A stretch of 64,000 nt of DNA from an uncultured Cryomorphaceae bacterium. Lineage in GTDB: Bacteria; Bacteroidota; Bacteroidia; Flavobacteriales; Schleiferiaceae. This document shows positions 41,637-49,930 of this stretch, in pieces; position 1 is the stretch's first letter; each line of letters starts with the position of its first letter. A program made the translations under genes and the position numbers. Below the pieces are notes generated by a model. That model did not search any database. It was not told the DNA's origin and saw only the letters and a program-made list of their open reading frames with translations. The stretch spans positions 124,001 to 188,000 of the forward strand of contig CAKZJV010000007.1 in the NCBI GenBank assembly GCA_937120475.1. The letters are read 5' to 3'.

Positions 41637-44600
41637 TTATAATTTTATTGTTTTCAGGTATTTAACCTGATCGTTTAGTGAAATGCGATAGAGATAAAGA
41701 CCTGCTTTTAAAGTGCTCACATCCACTTCAATTTGCCGGTGATGCCCCGGGTTTTTATCAGTGTAAATTTCCCGGATGACCCGCCCGCTCAGATCAAGTA
41801 AAACTATTTCCAGCGGCTGACCGTCCAGCTTTTCAAGCTTCAGGCTTTGCCATTGAGAAGCGGGGTTGGGAAACAGGCTTATTTTTACCTCCTTCAAGTA
41901 AAGTTTACGGGCCTTGATACTAGGATTCGGTTCGTACAAAATGCTGTAGGCAAATTGGGGATTAACAGTGGCAGTGTCAAAGGGCCACCAGCCCAAGTAA
42001 TTACCACCTTGATCACTTACCCGGTAGACGTAGCCGCGCAGATAGGCGTTGTTCTGATCCAGTGAATCCAGCGTTACTCTTTCGCGAGGCAGGAGGTTAT
42101 TGCTATTATCGTAAAGGGGTAATACATTGGAAGAGCTGGGCCGCGGCCAGGCGGCCACAATGGAATCATGGGCCGCGAGATTATGCTGTACCGTGGCGCG
42201 GATCTCGTAGGCATCTACTTTGTATTCACTGGCCGGGTAATACACCCCATTAGCACCACGAAAACGTTCCGGGGTTTTTACCGCCCTATTACTGCTGTAG
42301 AGGCTGGTAGACAGACTGTAGGGAAAGGCATCGGTACCGTAATGCCGGAGCTTACGGAAAGCGGTATCTACCGCAGCCAGGGCCGCCCCGGCATTGATGC
42401 GGCCGTGCCCGGTGAGGTTATCTACGCCCGGCAGATCGGTATCGGTAGCGGTCATTTGGAGGATGTACTCTACATCTTCGGGAGCCAGGTTGTTGTAGGC
42501 CGGTACCGGCTCGTTGAGGTAACTCATCAGCAGGCCGGCCAGACCGGCTGCGTAAGGGGTAGAGGCAGAAGTGCCTAAGAAGGATTGATATAAATCGTTA
42601 GGGATAGTTGTTACTACTAATTTACCCACACCGGGTGCAGCAATGTCAACACCTTGTCCATAACTTGAATAAGCTGCAAAATTCCCAGATGTATCTGTAG
42701 CACTAATACAGAGAATCCAACTTTCATCAAGAGTGGCTGGATATTCATCAAAGGCGTTGCCATGATTACCTCTAGCAGCAACAAAAGTGACTTTAGCCCG
42801 GTTGGCAAAATGCACAGATTCTCGTAGTAAGGTAATATTTGTATCATTGAAAATTGACAGTGGAGGTATTGAATGACTATTTTGATTTATACCCCAACTA
42901 TGATTGGCAATATGCAATCCAAAACCATAGGGCAAGGTACTTGAGTCAATAGCGGATTCAACAATGGCTTCTGCGATATAATTGAAAACACTACCATTTG
43001 GTTGAGGTAATATTCTATGACTATACAATGATACACCTATACTGCCAATAGAATCGTTTCCCCCGGCCACCCCGGCTATACCGATATTATTGTTACGGAT
43101 GGCGCCCAAAACACCGGCACACTGGGTACCGTGCCCACCTGGATCACCCGGTCCGGAATTCATGGGTACGTTGTTTAAATGATCCCAGCCGTCCACTACT
43201 TTGGAGTTCAGGCGGCCGCCAAAATCTTCGTGGGCGTAATCGATACCGGTATCGAACACCCCGGCTTTTATGTAGGGCTGTCCGGCCGTATAGTCCCAGG
43301 CCGGCTCAATGTTAATGGAGGAGTTGGGGTAGGTGGTATTGGGGTACAGGGCGTACTGATCAGGATACAAAGTATCGTTAGCGGTGGCCGAAGGCTGGGC
43401 CACGTAATTACCGTGGGCGTATTTTACCAGCGGGAAGAGGCTATTGAGGGAGTCGGCTACATGGGTAACGTCCAAACCGGCCGGGAAGGTAAGTACGAAG
43501 GTGGCCCAAAAGGGCGGTATGGGAATGGTTTCCCCCAGGCGCGATAGGGTATGGGTGTGTTCGGTTTTGAGGTGGCGGAATATTTTGAGAACGGTAATGT
43601 TACAGCTGCCCCCGGAGCCACACAGTGGCCCTAGTTTCTGCTGGATGCTGTCCACCACTTCCGCTTTCAGGAAATAGGAGAGCTCCCCGAATTCGGCTTC
43701 TTTGCCAGCCGTATTATCTACCGCGCCCCGCTTTACCAATGAAGTATCAAAGCGTACAATCAGTTCGTTTTTGGAAAATACCGGCTCACCCTGTGCGGTA
43801 TAAACCAAAGCGGTATCGCGCTGAAAAAAGGAATATTTGAGGGTTACCCATTGGGGAGCACCGGCTGAATTGGAGGTGCGGCCACTTACGTAAATATCAT
43901 CGTCTATTTGCTGGATGGAGGAGGGGTACTCTATACTGCGGTCGGTATTTTCCCAGTTTTTCATCCACTGCAGTTCACCTTCGGTGGTGAACTGTGCGGT
44001 TACTATATTGCTGTTACTGCCATCGGAGGTATAGCCCACTACATTCACCACCTCGTTGTGCATTATCTGCAGGTCGGTAATTTCGGCCAACGGTTTGGTT
44101 TCGTCCGGCCAAAGGGTTTGCTCCCACACCAGGCTTCCCCGGTCGTCAAATTTGAGCAGCAAAAATTTACGGATGCCCGGTTCGGGCTCCTGCCAGCCGC
44201 CTACGTACAGGTTGCCGTCATCGTCAAGGCCCAGGGCATTGCTGCCCTCGTTGTAGCGATCATAAACGCTTACCCATTGGCTTTGCAGGGTAGAGTCGAG
44301 CTTCAGCAACTTAATGTCATGGTCGCTTCCGTTATCGTCAATACCCGTAATGTAATAGTTCTTATAGGGGTCTTTTACCAGGTCTTTGGGTTTACGGATA
44401 TCCGTTTCATCGGACGATTCGCGGTTAACAGCCGTTTGCTGGCCCAGGTGATTGTATGAAAGGGTGGTATAATCCCAAATGCCCAGGGTGTCTTCACTGC
44501 CCCCGGTTACCGTTATTTCCTCCCCGGAACCGGATACCACTATATCCGCCCCAATGTCCAGGTGCTGGTTGTAATCGTAACGGGTGGCCCATTGCAGGTT

Positions 44601-45146
44601 TCCGGAACCATTGTATTTAAGAGTTATACAATCCAGCCCGGTGCTGAGCCCCTCGCTGGCACCGGTAATATATACGTTACCGCTGTTGTCGATAGCCATT
44701 TCCACCGGGTAATCCGCTCCACCCGTGGCATCATAAGGGGCTACCCAAATAAAATTCCCCTGATGGTCAAACTTTAGTAGAACGATGTCGAAAATACTGT
44801 CGTTGCTGTACTGGCTGGCTCCGGCTACGTAAACGTTTTGGTTGCCATCGGTGATAACGGCCGCCCCGTAGTCCGACTTTCCTTTCGGTCCGTTCCAGTT
44901 GCGTTGCCAGGTAATTTGGCCGTTTTCGTCAAGCTTGGTTACCAGTATATTGGCGTGCTGACCGCTTACCAGGGTGTTTCCGGCCGTGATGAGGTTGCCG
45001 TAGCCATCGGTGGTGCTGGCCAGCCATTCTATACTGTCCGGGGCACTGTGATTTTTCACCCATTCTCTATTCACATAGGTTTGGGAAAGAAGATGCAAAG
45101 GAACCAGAGGAAAGATGAGAAGTATGAGGTAGCGGAAAAGTCGCAT
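41637..45146 (-). CDS. T9SS-secreted S8 subtilisin-family serine protease with N-terminal propeller
   Basis: A 1169-aa secreted protease. Signal peptide (1-22), SBBP-type beta-propeller repeats (about 30-430; many DxxGNxxxTG-like turns such as DNSGNVYITGASE), a pro-like region (about 440-600), the S8 catalytic domain (about 600-900), then a linker and type A sorting domain (about 1085-1169, LFPNPASQ and KAGLYLYRI). The triad is Asp632 (FDTGIDY), His672 (GGHGTQCAG) and Ser860 (LGTSASTPYAAG). The oxyanion Asn is in ARGNHGN. All are intact, so the protease should be active. A ~480-bp stretch encoding the region between His672 and Ser860 is much more AT-rich than its flanks. Confidence 0.9.
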   Translation of the reverse strand: MRLFRYLILLIFPLVPLHLLSQTYVNREWVKNHSAPDSIEWLASTTDGYGNLITAGNTLVSGQHANILVTKLDENGQITWQRNWNGPKGKSDYGAAVITDGNQNVYVAGASQYSNDSIFDIVLLKFDHQGNFIWVAPYDATGGADYPVEMAIDNSGNVYITGASEGLSTGLDCITLKYNGSGNLQWATRYDYNQHLDIGADIVVSGSGEEITVTGGSEDTLGIWDYTTLSYNHLGQQTAVNRESSDETDIRKPKDLVKDPYKNYYITGIDDNGSDHDIKLLKLDSTLQSQWVSVYDRYNEGSNALGLDDDGNLYVGGWQEPEPGIRKFLLLKFDDRGSLVWEQTLWPDETKPLAEITDLQIMHNEVVNVVGYTSDGSNSNIVTAQFTTEGELQWMKNWENTDRSIEYPSSIQQIDDDIYVSGRTSNSAGAPQWVTLKYSFFQRDTALVYTAQGEPVFSKNELIVRFDTSLVKRGAVDNTAGKEAEFGELSYFLKAEVVDSIQQKLGPLCGSGGSCNITVLKIFRHLKTEHTHTLSRLGETIPIPPFWATFVLTFPAGLDVTHVADSLNSLFPLVKYAHGNYVAQPSATANDTLYPDQYALYPNTTYPNSSINIEPAWDYTAGQPYIKAGVFDTGIDYAHEDFGGRLNSKVVDGWDHLNNVPMNSGPGDPGGHGTQCAGVLGAIRNNNIGIAGVAGGNDSIGSIGVSLYSHRILPQPNGSVFNYIAEAIVESAIDSSTLPYGFGLHIANHSWGINQNSHSIPPLSIFNDTNITLLRESVHFANRAKVTFVAARGNHGNAFDEYPATLDESWILCISATDTSGNFAAYSSYGQGVDIAAPGVGKLVVTTIPNDLYQSFLGTSASTPYAAGLAGLLMSYLNEPVPAYNNLAPEDVEYILQMTATDTDLPGVDNLTGHGRINAGAALAAVDTAFRKLRHYGTDAFPYSLSTSLYSSNRAVKTPERFRGANGVYYPASEYKVDAYEIRATVQHNLAAHDSIVAAWPRPSSSNVLPLYDNSNNLLPRERVTLDSLDQNNAYLRGYVYRVSDQGGNYLGWWPFDTATVNPQFAYSILYEPNPSIKARKLYLKEVKISLFPNPASQWQSLKLEKLDGQPLEIVLLDLSGRVIREIYTDKNPGHHRQIEVDVSTLKAGLYLYRISLNDQVKYLKTIKL

Positions 45147-45460
45147 AGAAGATTTGGTTTGGTTGATCTAAACTGGTCAACACAAACCTATCGAAAAAAA
45201 TCGTATAAAACTAATATTCACTTAAGGATATTGGGTAATTACTTATTTTGAAACAGGAATTCATCATTATTATGGATTATTTTAAAATATCCATAGTAGA
45301 TTTTAGAAATAACAACATTTCAGGCGATACGGAGAATTGGGCCGCACGTTCCGGGTGCGTGAAGTAGGGCCTTACAAGCTTGTTTTGGTTTTTTTCCAAC
45401 ACGCGGCCCTGCCTTCAAACATTTTTCTCATTTTTGGTTTATTACCTAAAAGCTTCCATA
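45147..45460. other. gene-free divergent region between subtilase and glutathione peroxidase
   Basis: 314 nt with no supported gene. It holds the -7 element for the subtilase (45183-45190) and AT-rich sequence. It also has a GC-rich block about 45339-45409: a small hairpin cgcac/gtgcg around 45344-45360, and an outer inverted repeat gggccgc (45339-45345) / gcggccc (45403-45409). Near the gpx start, CATTTTTG is a one-mismatch -7 element. Confidence 0.6.
45183..45190 (-). promoter_or_regulatory. -7 promoter element for the subtilase gene
   Basis: TAGGTTTG on the minus strand matches TAnnTTTG exactly, 37 nt before the start codon at 45146. The -33 half has a T-rich stretch (TTTT) at 16-17 nt, so only the -7 half is convincing. 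Confidence 0.45.
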
Positions 45461-46054
45461 ATGATTCAAAAAGTCAGTGTATTTTTAATGGTGCTGCTCC
45501 TGGCAGCCTGCCAATCCAAAGAGCCCGCAAAAAAGGAAATGGCTTCAAACTTAAACTCTACCGAAAGCAAAATGAAAACCTTGCACAACTATCAATCGCA
45601 AACCCTGGCCGGAGAAGATTTTGATTTTTCAAGCCTGGCCGGAAAGCGGGTATTGATTGTAAATACGGCCAGCGAATGTGGTTATACTCCGCAGTATAAA
45701 CAATTGCAGGAGCTGTACGAAACCTATGGGGACGGTGATTTTGAAATCATCGGTTTTCCTTCCAATGACTTTGGCGGGCAGGAACCCGGTACCAACGATG
45801 AGATTGCCCAATTTTGCCAGCAAAATTACGGGGTAAGCTTTCCCATGATGGCGAAAACCCCGGTGAAGGGAGAGGCACAACATCCCGTTTATGAATGGCT
45901 TACCCAAAAGTCGCTCAACGGCCGGGAAACCGTGGAGGTAAAGTGGAACTTCAACAAATTCCTGGTTAATGAAAAGGGAGAGTGGGTAGCCTATTATCCC
46001 TCGGCCACCTCACCCCTCGATGAAAAGATTGTAGCCTTTGCGGAAGGTCGTTAG
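45461..46054 (+). CDS. glutathione-peroxidase-family lipoprotein
   Basis: A 197-aa thiol peroxidase. From ATG 45461 it has a lipobox LLAAC (Cys17), so it is probably an envelope lipoprotein; longer starts upstream run through untranslated-looking sequence. The catalytic site has Cys73 in NTASECGYTPQY instead of selenocysteine, the Gln in FPSNDFGGQEPG, and the Trp/Asn of VKWNFNKFLV. The missing second motif cysteine at the usual resolving position means it may use thioredoxin with another cysteine, or work as a 1-Cys enzyme. It ends with a strong terminator. Confidence 0.9.
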   Translation: MIQKVSVFLMVLLLAACQSKEPAKKEMASNLNSTESKMKTLHNYQSQTLAGEDFDFSSLAGKRVLIVNTASECGYTPQYKQLQELYETYGDGDFEIIGFPSNDFGGQEPGTNDEIAQFCQQNYGVSFPMMAKTPVKGEAQHPVYEWLTQKSLNGRETVEVKWNFNKFLVNEKGEWVAYYPSATSPLDEKIVAFAEGR

Positions 46055-46081
46055 AAGGAAAAAAATGGGGTTACGATATAC

Positions 46082-46114
46082 AAAAAGGGCAGCCCACGGG
46101 CTGCCCTTTTTTTT
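46082..46114 (+). terminator. bidirectional rho-independent terminator
   Basis: Stem gggcagcc (46087-46094) with ggctgccc (46099-46106), flanked by five A on the left and eight T on the right. It lies 28 nt after the peroxidase stop and close to the convergent 10-Cys gene's stop at 46128. Confidence 0.9.
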
Positions 46115-46127
46115 AGGATGGATTGTA

Positions 46128-46538
46128 CTAGAAAATATCCAGTGTGGTGGGTGATGAAAAGTTAATGGTGTAAGGCCCGCAACCGGCACAATGTCCCGGT
46201 GAGCTAACCGAATTGGGCAAACCGAAACAGTTGGTGGGGTTGGGAGCGGCCACAGCCAGGGGCCGGCCACAAGGATCGCAGGAATCTATGGAAGGATATA
46301 CTATAGCGCGATCCCAAAACCAATCGGGGTTACAGGGATTAACCGTTACCGAAGCACCAGGACCGGGCGGTACGCATACCTTAACCGCACATTGGTCATT
46401 GCAATCGTCTTGCTCATTGTACAGCACCACTACGTAGGCGCAATTGGTGTTGTTGGAAATGGTGAGGGGTGCTGATTGTGCAAGCACATAAGAAGCTCCT
46501 GCCAACAGCAGGAAACAGCTAAAGATTAATTTTTTCAT
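46128..46538 (-). CDS. secreted 10-cysteine protein, second copy of a tandem pair
   Basis: A 136-aa protein: signal peptide (MKKLIFSCFLLLAGASYVLA), then a mature domain of ~115 residues with ten cysteines spread evenly, and the hydrophobic C-terminus NFSSPTTLDIF. It matches the upstream copy at all ten cysteines and in the blocks PNPTNC, WDRA and GPYT.NFSSPTTLDIF. No T9SS sorting domain is present, so it probably stays in the periplasm or leaves by another route. Disulphide-rich, likely stable; function unknown. I do not recognise the family. Its start is 12 nt after the stop of the paired gene. Confidence 0.75.
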   Translation of the reverse strand: MKKLIFSCFLLLAGASYVLAQSAPLTISNNTNCAYVVVLYNEQDDCNDQCAVKVCVPPGPGASVTVNPCNPDWFWDRAIVYPSIDSCDPCGRPLAVAAPNPTNCFGLPNSVSSPGHCAGCGPYTINFSSPTTLDIF

Positions 46539-46550
46539 AAGTAGTAGAGT

Positions 46551-46949
46551 TTAAAAAATGTCTAATGTAGTTGGACTGGAAAAGTTGGCCGTGTAAGGTC
46601 CGCAGGCGCAGTGGTTGCTGCTTACCGCGGTGGGTAAACCCAAACAATTGGTAGGATTGGGCGCGGCCACGAAGATGGTACCGTTTGGACAATCCTGACA
46701 ATCGTCAGTGGTGGGAGTAATGAGCGCCCGGTCCCAATACCAGTTGGAATTACAAGGGGCGATCACCGTAGTTCCGGGCAAAACGCAAATGGCGGTGGTG
46801 GAACAGGTATTGTCACAAGCATCGTCAGAATTAATCAATTGCACTAAAAAAGCGCAGCTTGTGGAGTTGGTAACCGTAACGGGACTGGACTGTGCGAACA
46901 CAACCGTGCCTGCCAGCATAAAAAAGCAGGCGAGAATCACTTTTTTCAT
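46551..46949 (-). CDS. secreted 10-cysteine protein, first copy of a tandem pair
   Basis: A 132-aa paralogue of the following gene, with the same layout: signal peptide (MKKVILACFFMLAGTVVFA), ten cysteines in the mature part, WYWDRALI, PNPTNCLGLP, and the identical end NFSSPTTLDIF. Both genes share the untranslated leader pattern TAAACTCTACTA directly before the start codon, so the duplicated unit includes the leader. This suggests recent duplication and co-expression. Function unknown; not T9SS-type. Confidence 0.75.
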   Translation of the reverse strand: MKKVILACFFMLAGTVVFAQSSPVTVTNSTSCAFLVQLINSDDACDNTCSTTAICVLPGTTVIAPCNSNWYWDRALITPTTDDCQDCPNGTIFVAAPNPTNCLGLPTAVSSNHCACGPYTANFSSPTTLDIF

Positions 46950-47056
46950 AATAGTAGAGTTTAAATGTTACTCAATATTAAGAAAAAAATCGCGATTTTC
47001 CTTCTAACCGACTGATTTAAATTAAGTTATTTGGTGGATGCCGGATGGGAGAGGTT

Positions 47057-47170
47057 AGGTGCGAGATATTAGAAGTTGGACGTTAGAAATCAGATGTTAG
47101 AGCATCGGTGTTAAATTCAAAATTTAAAACCTTAACACTTTCAACTGGCTTGCGGCCGGCCGGTTTGAAA
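47057..47170. repeat. short-repeat region between purT and the 10-Cys genes
   Basis: Contains imperfect repeats of the hexamer gttaga spaced ~11-15 nt (about 47076-47104), followed by AT-rich text similar to the region around 30000, and a GC-rich palindrome-like cttgcggccggccgg (about 47149-47163) resembling the CCTGCGGC repeat at 29972. No gene is visible. Confidence 0.45.
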
Positions 47171-48340
47171 TCATGATCCCACTTTTACAGCAGCGGCAAT
47201 AGCACTGGCACGCTTGCGCAACTCATCCATGGGCGCATCTACCGCACCGTAAGCCAGAGCCACTCCCATCCTGCGGTAGGGCCGGGTAGTGGGTTTGCCA
47301 AAAATACGGATGTCGCTTTGCGGGTATTGCAAGGCTTTTTCGAGTCCTTCGTAATGCGGGGTGTCTTTGCTTTCGGCTGCAGCCAGTATAACGGCCGAAA
47401 CAGCTGCTCTTTCCAAAGTTATTTCCGGTATGGGAAGTCCCAGTATGGCACGGGCATGAAGTTCGAATTCACTCAGGTTTTGCGTGCGAGCCAGGGTAAC
47501 CATACCCGTATCGTGCGGGCGGGGTGAGAGCTCAGAAAAATACACTCCTCCATTCCCCAAAAAGAATTCGATACCCCAGATTCCGGCACCGCCCAAAGCC
47601 GCGGTAACCTTGCTGGCCATGTGTTGTGCTTCGGCCAGGTGTTGATCGGATATAGCACAGGGTTGCCAGCTTTCCTGGTAATCTCCTCTTTCCTGGCGGT
47701 GACCGATGGGCGGACAAAACAGGGTAGGGCCGTTCTTTTGGGTGACGGTAAGCAGCGTAATCTCAGTATTAAAATCTATAAACTCCTCTATGATTACTTC
47801 CTGTAAATCGCCCCGGCTGCCATCGAGGGCGTATTGCCAGCTTTTGTCAATATCGGCTTCGGTTTTAATAACCGACTGGCCCTTGCCGGAAGAGGACATC
47901 AAAGGCTTTACCACGCAAGGCATACCTACCTCGGCTACGGCCGATTTAAAATCAGGCAGGTTATCCGCATACCGGTATTTGGCAGTTTTTAAGCCCAATT
48001 CCTGAGCAGCCAGGTCGCGGATCAGTTTGCGGTTCATGGTATAATTGGCCGCCCGGGCACTGGGCACTACAGTAATTCCCTGCTTCTCATAATCGTAAAA
48101 TCGTCCGGTACGGATGCTTTCCACTTCCGGTACTACCAATTTAGGTTGGTGTTTATCGATCACCGCATCCAGTTGTTTACCATCCAGCATATTCAAAACC
48201 TCAAATTCATCCGCCACCTGCATAGCCGGGGCACCGGCATAATTATCACAGGCCACTACATATTGCCCCAATCTTTTAAGGGCTATTGCCAGTTCTTTAC
48301 CGAGTTCCCCCGAGCCGAGGAGTACAATTTTTTGAGACAT
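47171..48340 (-). CDS. purT: formate-dependent phosphoribosylglycinamide formyltransferase PurT
   Basis: ATP-grasp enzyme of purine synthesis that formylates GAR using formate and ATP, an alternative to the PurN folate route. The 389-aa CDS starts at 48340 ([18 protein letters not shown] follows); the longer in-frame extension to 48409 lacks family similarity. The ATP-grasp region (about 110-310) shows [32 protein letters not shown] and [17 protein letters not shown]. The N-terminal PreATP-grasp and C-terminal domain [15 protein letters not shown] complete the enzyme. It is monocistronic. Confidence 0.95.
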   Translation of the reverse strand: MSQKIVLLGSGELGKELAIALKRLGQYVVACDNYAGAPAMQVADEFEVLNMLDGKQLDAVIDKHQPKLVVPEVESIRTGRFYDYEKQGITVVPSARAANYTMNRKLIRDLAAQELGLKTAKYRYADNLPDFKSAVAEVGMPCVVKPLMSSSGKGQSVIKTEADIDKSWQYALDGSRGDLQEVIIEEFIDFNTEITLLTVTQKNGPTLFCPPIGHRQERGDYQESWQPCAISDQHLAEAQHMASKVTAALGGAGIWGIEFFLGNGGVYFSELSPRPHDTGMVTLARTQNLSEFELHARAILGLPIPEITLERAAVSAVILAAAESKDTPHYEGLEKALQYPQSDIRIFGKPTTRPYRRMGVALAYGAVDAPMDELRKRASAIAAAVKVGS

Positions 48341-48441
48341 GGAACGATTTTTTAGGGAAGCGAAGTTAGGAATTGATCGTGTGGCAAAACCAGGGTTTTC
48401 AATTATCAAGTTTTAGTTTTGCAGCGGCAAACCCATAATTC

Positions 48442-48840
48442 ATGAAAAAAGACATTCATTTTCCCAAAGTAACCGATGTAAAGGTAGCTATCGGCAAACG
48501 CATTGATGAAAAGGGAGAAAGTGATTTTTACGTATATGTCATCAACAACAAACCTACCGACCTCAATAACGTAATGGTAGTTTCCAACGGTACCGAAAAC
48601 CAGGACGGTGGAGGGCGTAAAACATCTACCCTGCGGCACTTTATCGAGCATTTGCCCAAACACAGCTCAGCGCGGGTTGAACGGATAAGCCCCGAGGTAT
48701 TCGGATTTTACAATACATTTTGGGTAAGTTTTTATATTGGACGTGAATTATTCGACCGGAAGTTTTCCATTGCTCCTTTTTCGGAATGGGAGCTGGAAAA
48801 TATACCGGAATTGGGACTGCAAGGAAAAATCAATGATTAA
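48442..48840 (+). CDS. conserved Bacteroidota protein of unknown function
   Basis: A 132-aa, mostly beta-structured cytosolic protein without signal or membrane helix. It has the start KKDIHFPKVTDVKVAI, a middle NNVMVVSNGTENQDGGGRKTSTLRH, and later FYNTFWVSFYIGRELFDRKF. I recall similar sequences in flavobacteria that carry a misleading phenylalanyl-tRNA synthetase label; nothing here supports that label. The stop overlaps the start of the next gene by 8 nt, giving a coupled trio with a secreted protein and csaA. Confidence 0.7.
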   Translation: MKKDIHFPKVTDVKVAIGKRIDEKGESDFYVYVINNKPTDLNNVMVVSNGTENQDGGGRKTSTLRHFIEHLPKHSSARVERISPEVFGFYNTFWVSFYIGRELFDRKFSIAPFSEWELENIPELGLQGKIND

Positions 48841-49537
48841 GATGAAAAAAACGGTTTTAGGACTGGTATTACTATCACTTAGTAGCCAGGCATTTGCACA
48901 GTTCGAAGCGGGAGATACCGCTTATTCCGCTTCCTATTTTATGGGGATGGAGGGTAGTGGAGAGCAGAAATCCTGTAAAGACCTGGAGGTGGAAGTGAAG
49001 ATTGAGAAGAACATTCCCAAGTGGGTTCGTAATCAGGCCCTTAAGGACCTTTCTGTGTACCTGAAGCCAGCCGATATCCAGGAGTACCCCCCTGAAGCGG
49101 AGTTGTTTAAGGTGTGCGAAGGTTGGTTAACCACCAAACGCAGTCTTATGGCCGAGGTGCTGTACCATGTTCCCGGGGAGCGAATGTCAATAGTATTTTA
49201 CCTGGATGAAAAGAATTGCTGCGATAGTAAAAAGACCATGAAACGCGCCTATACCTATAATGTAAACCTTGCCGATAACTCCTTTTACGATCTGGCGACT
49301 TATTACCAAAAGCATAAACGTGCCATAGATGCCGAGGTGATGAGTAAGGTGCGCAGGCGTTATTCAGAAAACTGGTCGCGGAAGTACATCAATATGATTT
49401 CTCTTGAAGATAAGGCACCGGTAGGTTTTGACGATCGGGGCTTTTTAGTGTTTTCCGTATCCACGATTAAGGATAAGGAGCACGTACCCTGGATTGTGGC
49501 TTACGACCGTTTACCCGCAGCTTTGCCCTGGAAATGA
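48833..49537 (+). CDS. secreted protein of unknown function
   Basis: A 234-aa protein with a signal peptide (KKTVLGLVLLSLSSQAFAQ). The start at 48833 overlaps the upstream stop; ATG 48842 is an alternative. The mature region contains a lysine-rich start (CKDLEVEVKIEKNIPKWVRN) and three cysteines, and the end is SVSTIKDKEHVPWIVAYD. No sorting domain or known fold is visible. It overlaps csaA by 4 nt, so the trio is probably co-translated. Function unknown. Confidence 0.65.
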   Translation: MIKMKKTVLGLVLLSLSSQAFAQFEAGDTAYSASYFMGMEGSGEQKSCKDLEVEVKIEKNIPKWVRNQALKDLSVYLKPADIQEYPPEAELFKVCEGWLTTKRSLMAEVLYHVPGERMSIVFYLDEKNCCDSKKTMKRAYTYNVNLADNSFYDLATYYQKHKRAIDAEVMSKVRRRYSENWSRKYINMISLEDKAPVGFDDRGFLVFSVSTIKDKEHVPWIVAYDRLPAALPWK

Positions 49538-49863
49538 TTGACTGGGCTGATTTCGAAAAGGTTGAAATAAGGGTAGGGACCGTAATCAGAGCAGAGGAAT
49601 TTCCCGAAGCCCGCAAACCGGCCTACAAATTATGGATCGACTTTGGCGAGCACGGTACGCTCAAAACCTCGGCCCAGGTAACCCGGTTATACCACCGGAG
49701 TGATTTGATCGGTAAGCAATTGGTGGCCGTGGTAAACTTTCCACCCAAACAAATTGCCAACTTTATGAGTGAGTGCCTGGTTTTAGGTGCCCTGGGCGAG
49801 CACGGAGAAGTTTCGCTCTTAAGCCTGCTCAGTAGGGCTAGAAACGGTTCGAGGGTGCTTTAA
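49534..49863 (+). CDS. csaA: CsaA-type tRNA-binding domain protein
   Basis: A 109-aa single tRNA-binding OB domain. Landmarks: WADFEKVEIRVGTVIRAEEF at the start, SAQVTRLYHRSDLIGKQLVAVVNF in the middle, and the end ARNGSRV. CsaA has been described as a tRNA-binding, chaperone-like protein linked to protein export in other bacteria. It is coupled to a secreted protein by a 4-nt overlap. The C-terminal replacement of the usual VxxxPERPVPNG-type end by LLSRARNGSRV is a mild divergence. Confidence 0.88.
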   Translation: MIDWADFEKVEIRVGTVIRAEEFPEARKPAYKLWIDFGEHGTLKTSAQVTRLYHRSDLIGKQLVAVVNFPPKQIANFMSECLVLGALGEHGEVSLLSLLSRARNGSRVL

Positions 49864-49908
49864 TACAGTTTTAGGTTTTCTTTAACACGCACCACGCCCC
49901 AAAGCTTC

Positions 49909-49916
49909 TAAATTTG
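49909..49916 (+). promoter_or_regulatory. -7 promoter element for the CBM9-like cargo gene
   Basis: TAAATTTG matches TAnnTTTG exactly, 15 nt before the start codon at 49931. No clear -33 box is present; transcription would start close to the ATG. Confidence 0.42.
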
Positions 49917-49930
49917 GAGAAAGGCCTGTT

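Noticed and set aside
46128-46949. The pair as T9SS cargos
   Set aside because: No type A or B sorting domain is present; the C-terminus is a short shared NFSSPTTLDIF end, not a sorting domain.
48341-48409. Longer N-terminus for PurT
   Set aside because: The additional 23 residues do not look like the family and overlap the likely promoter zone; the start at 48340 gives the usual PurT opening.
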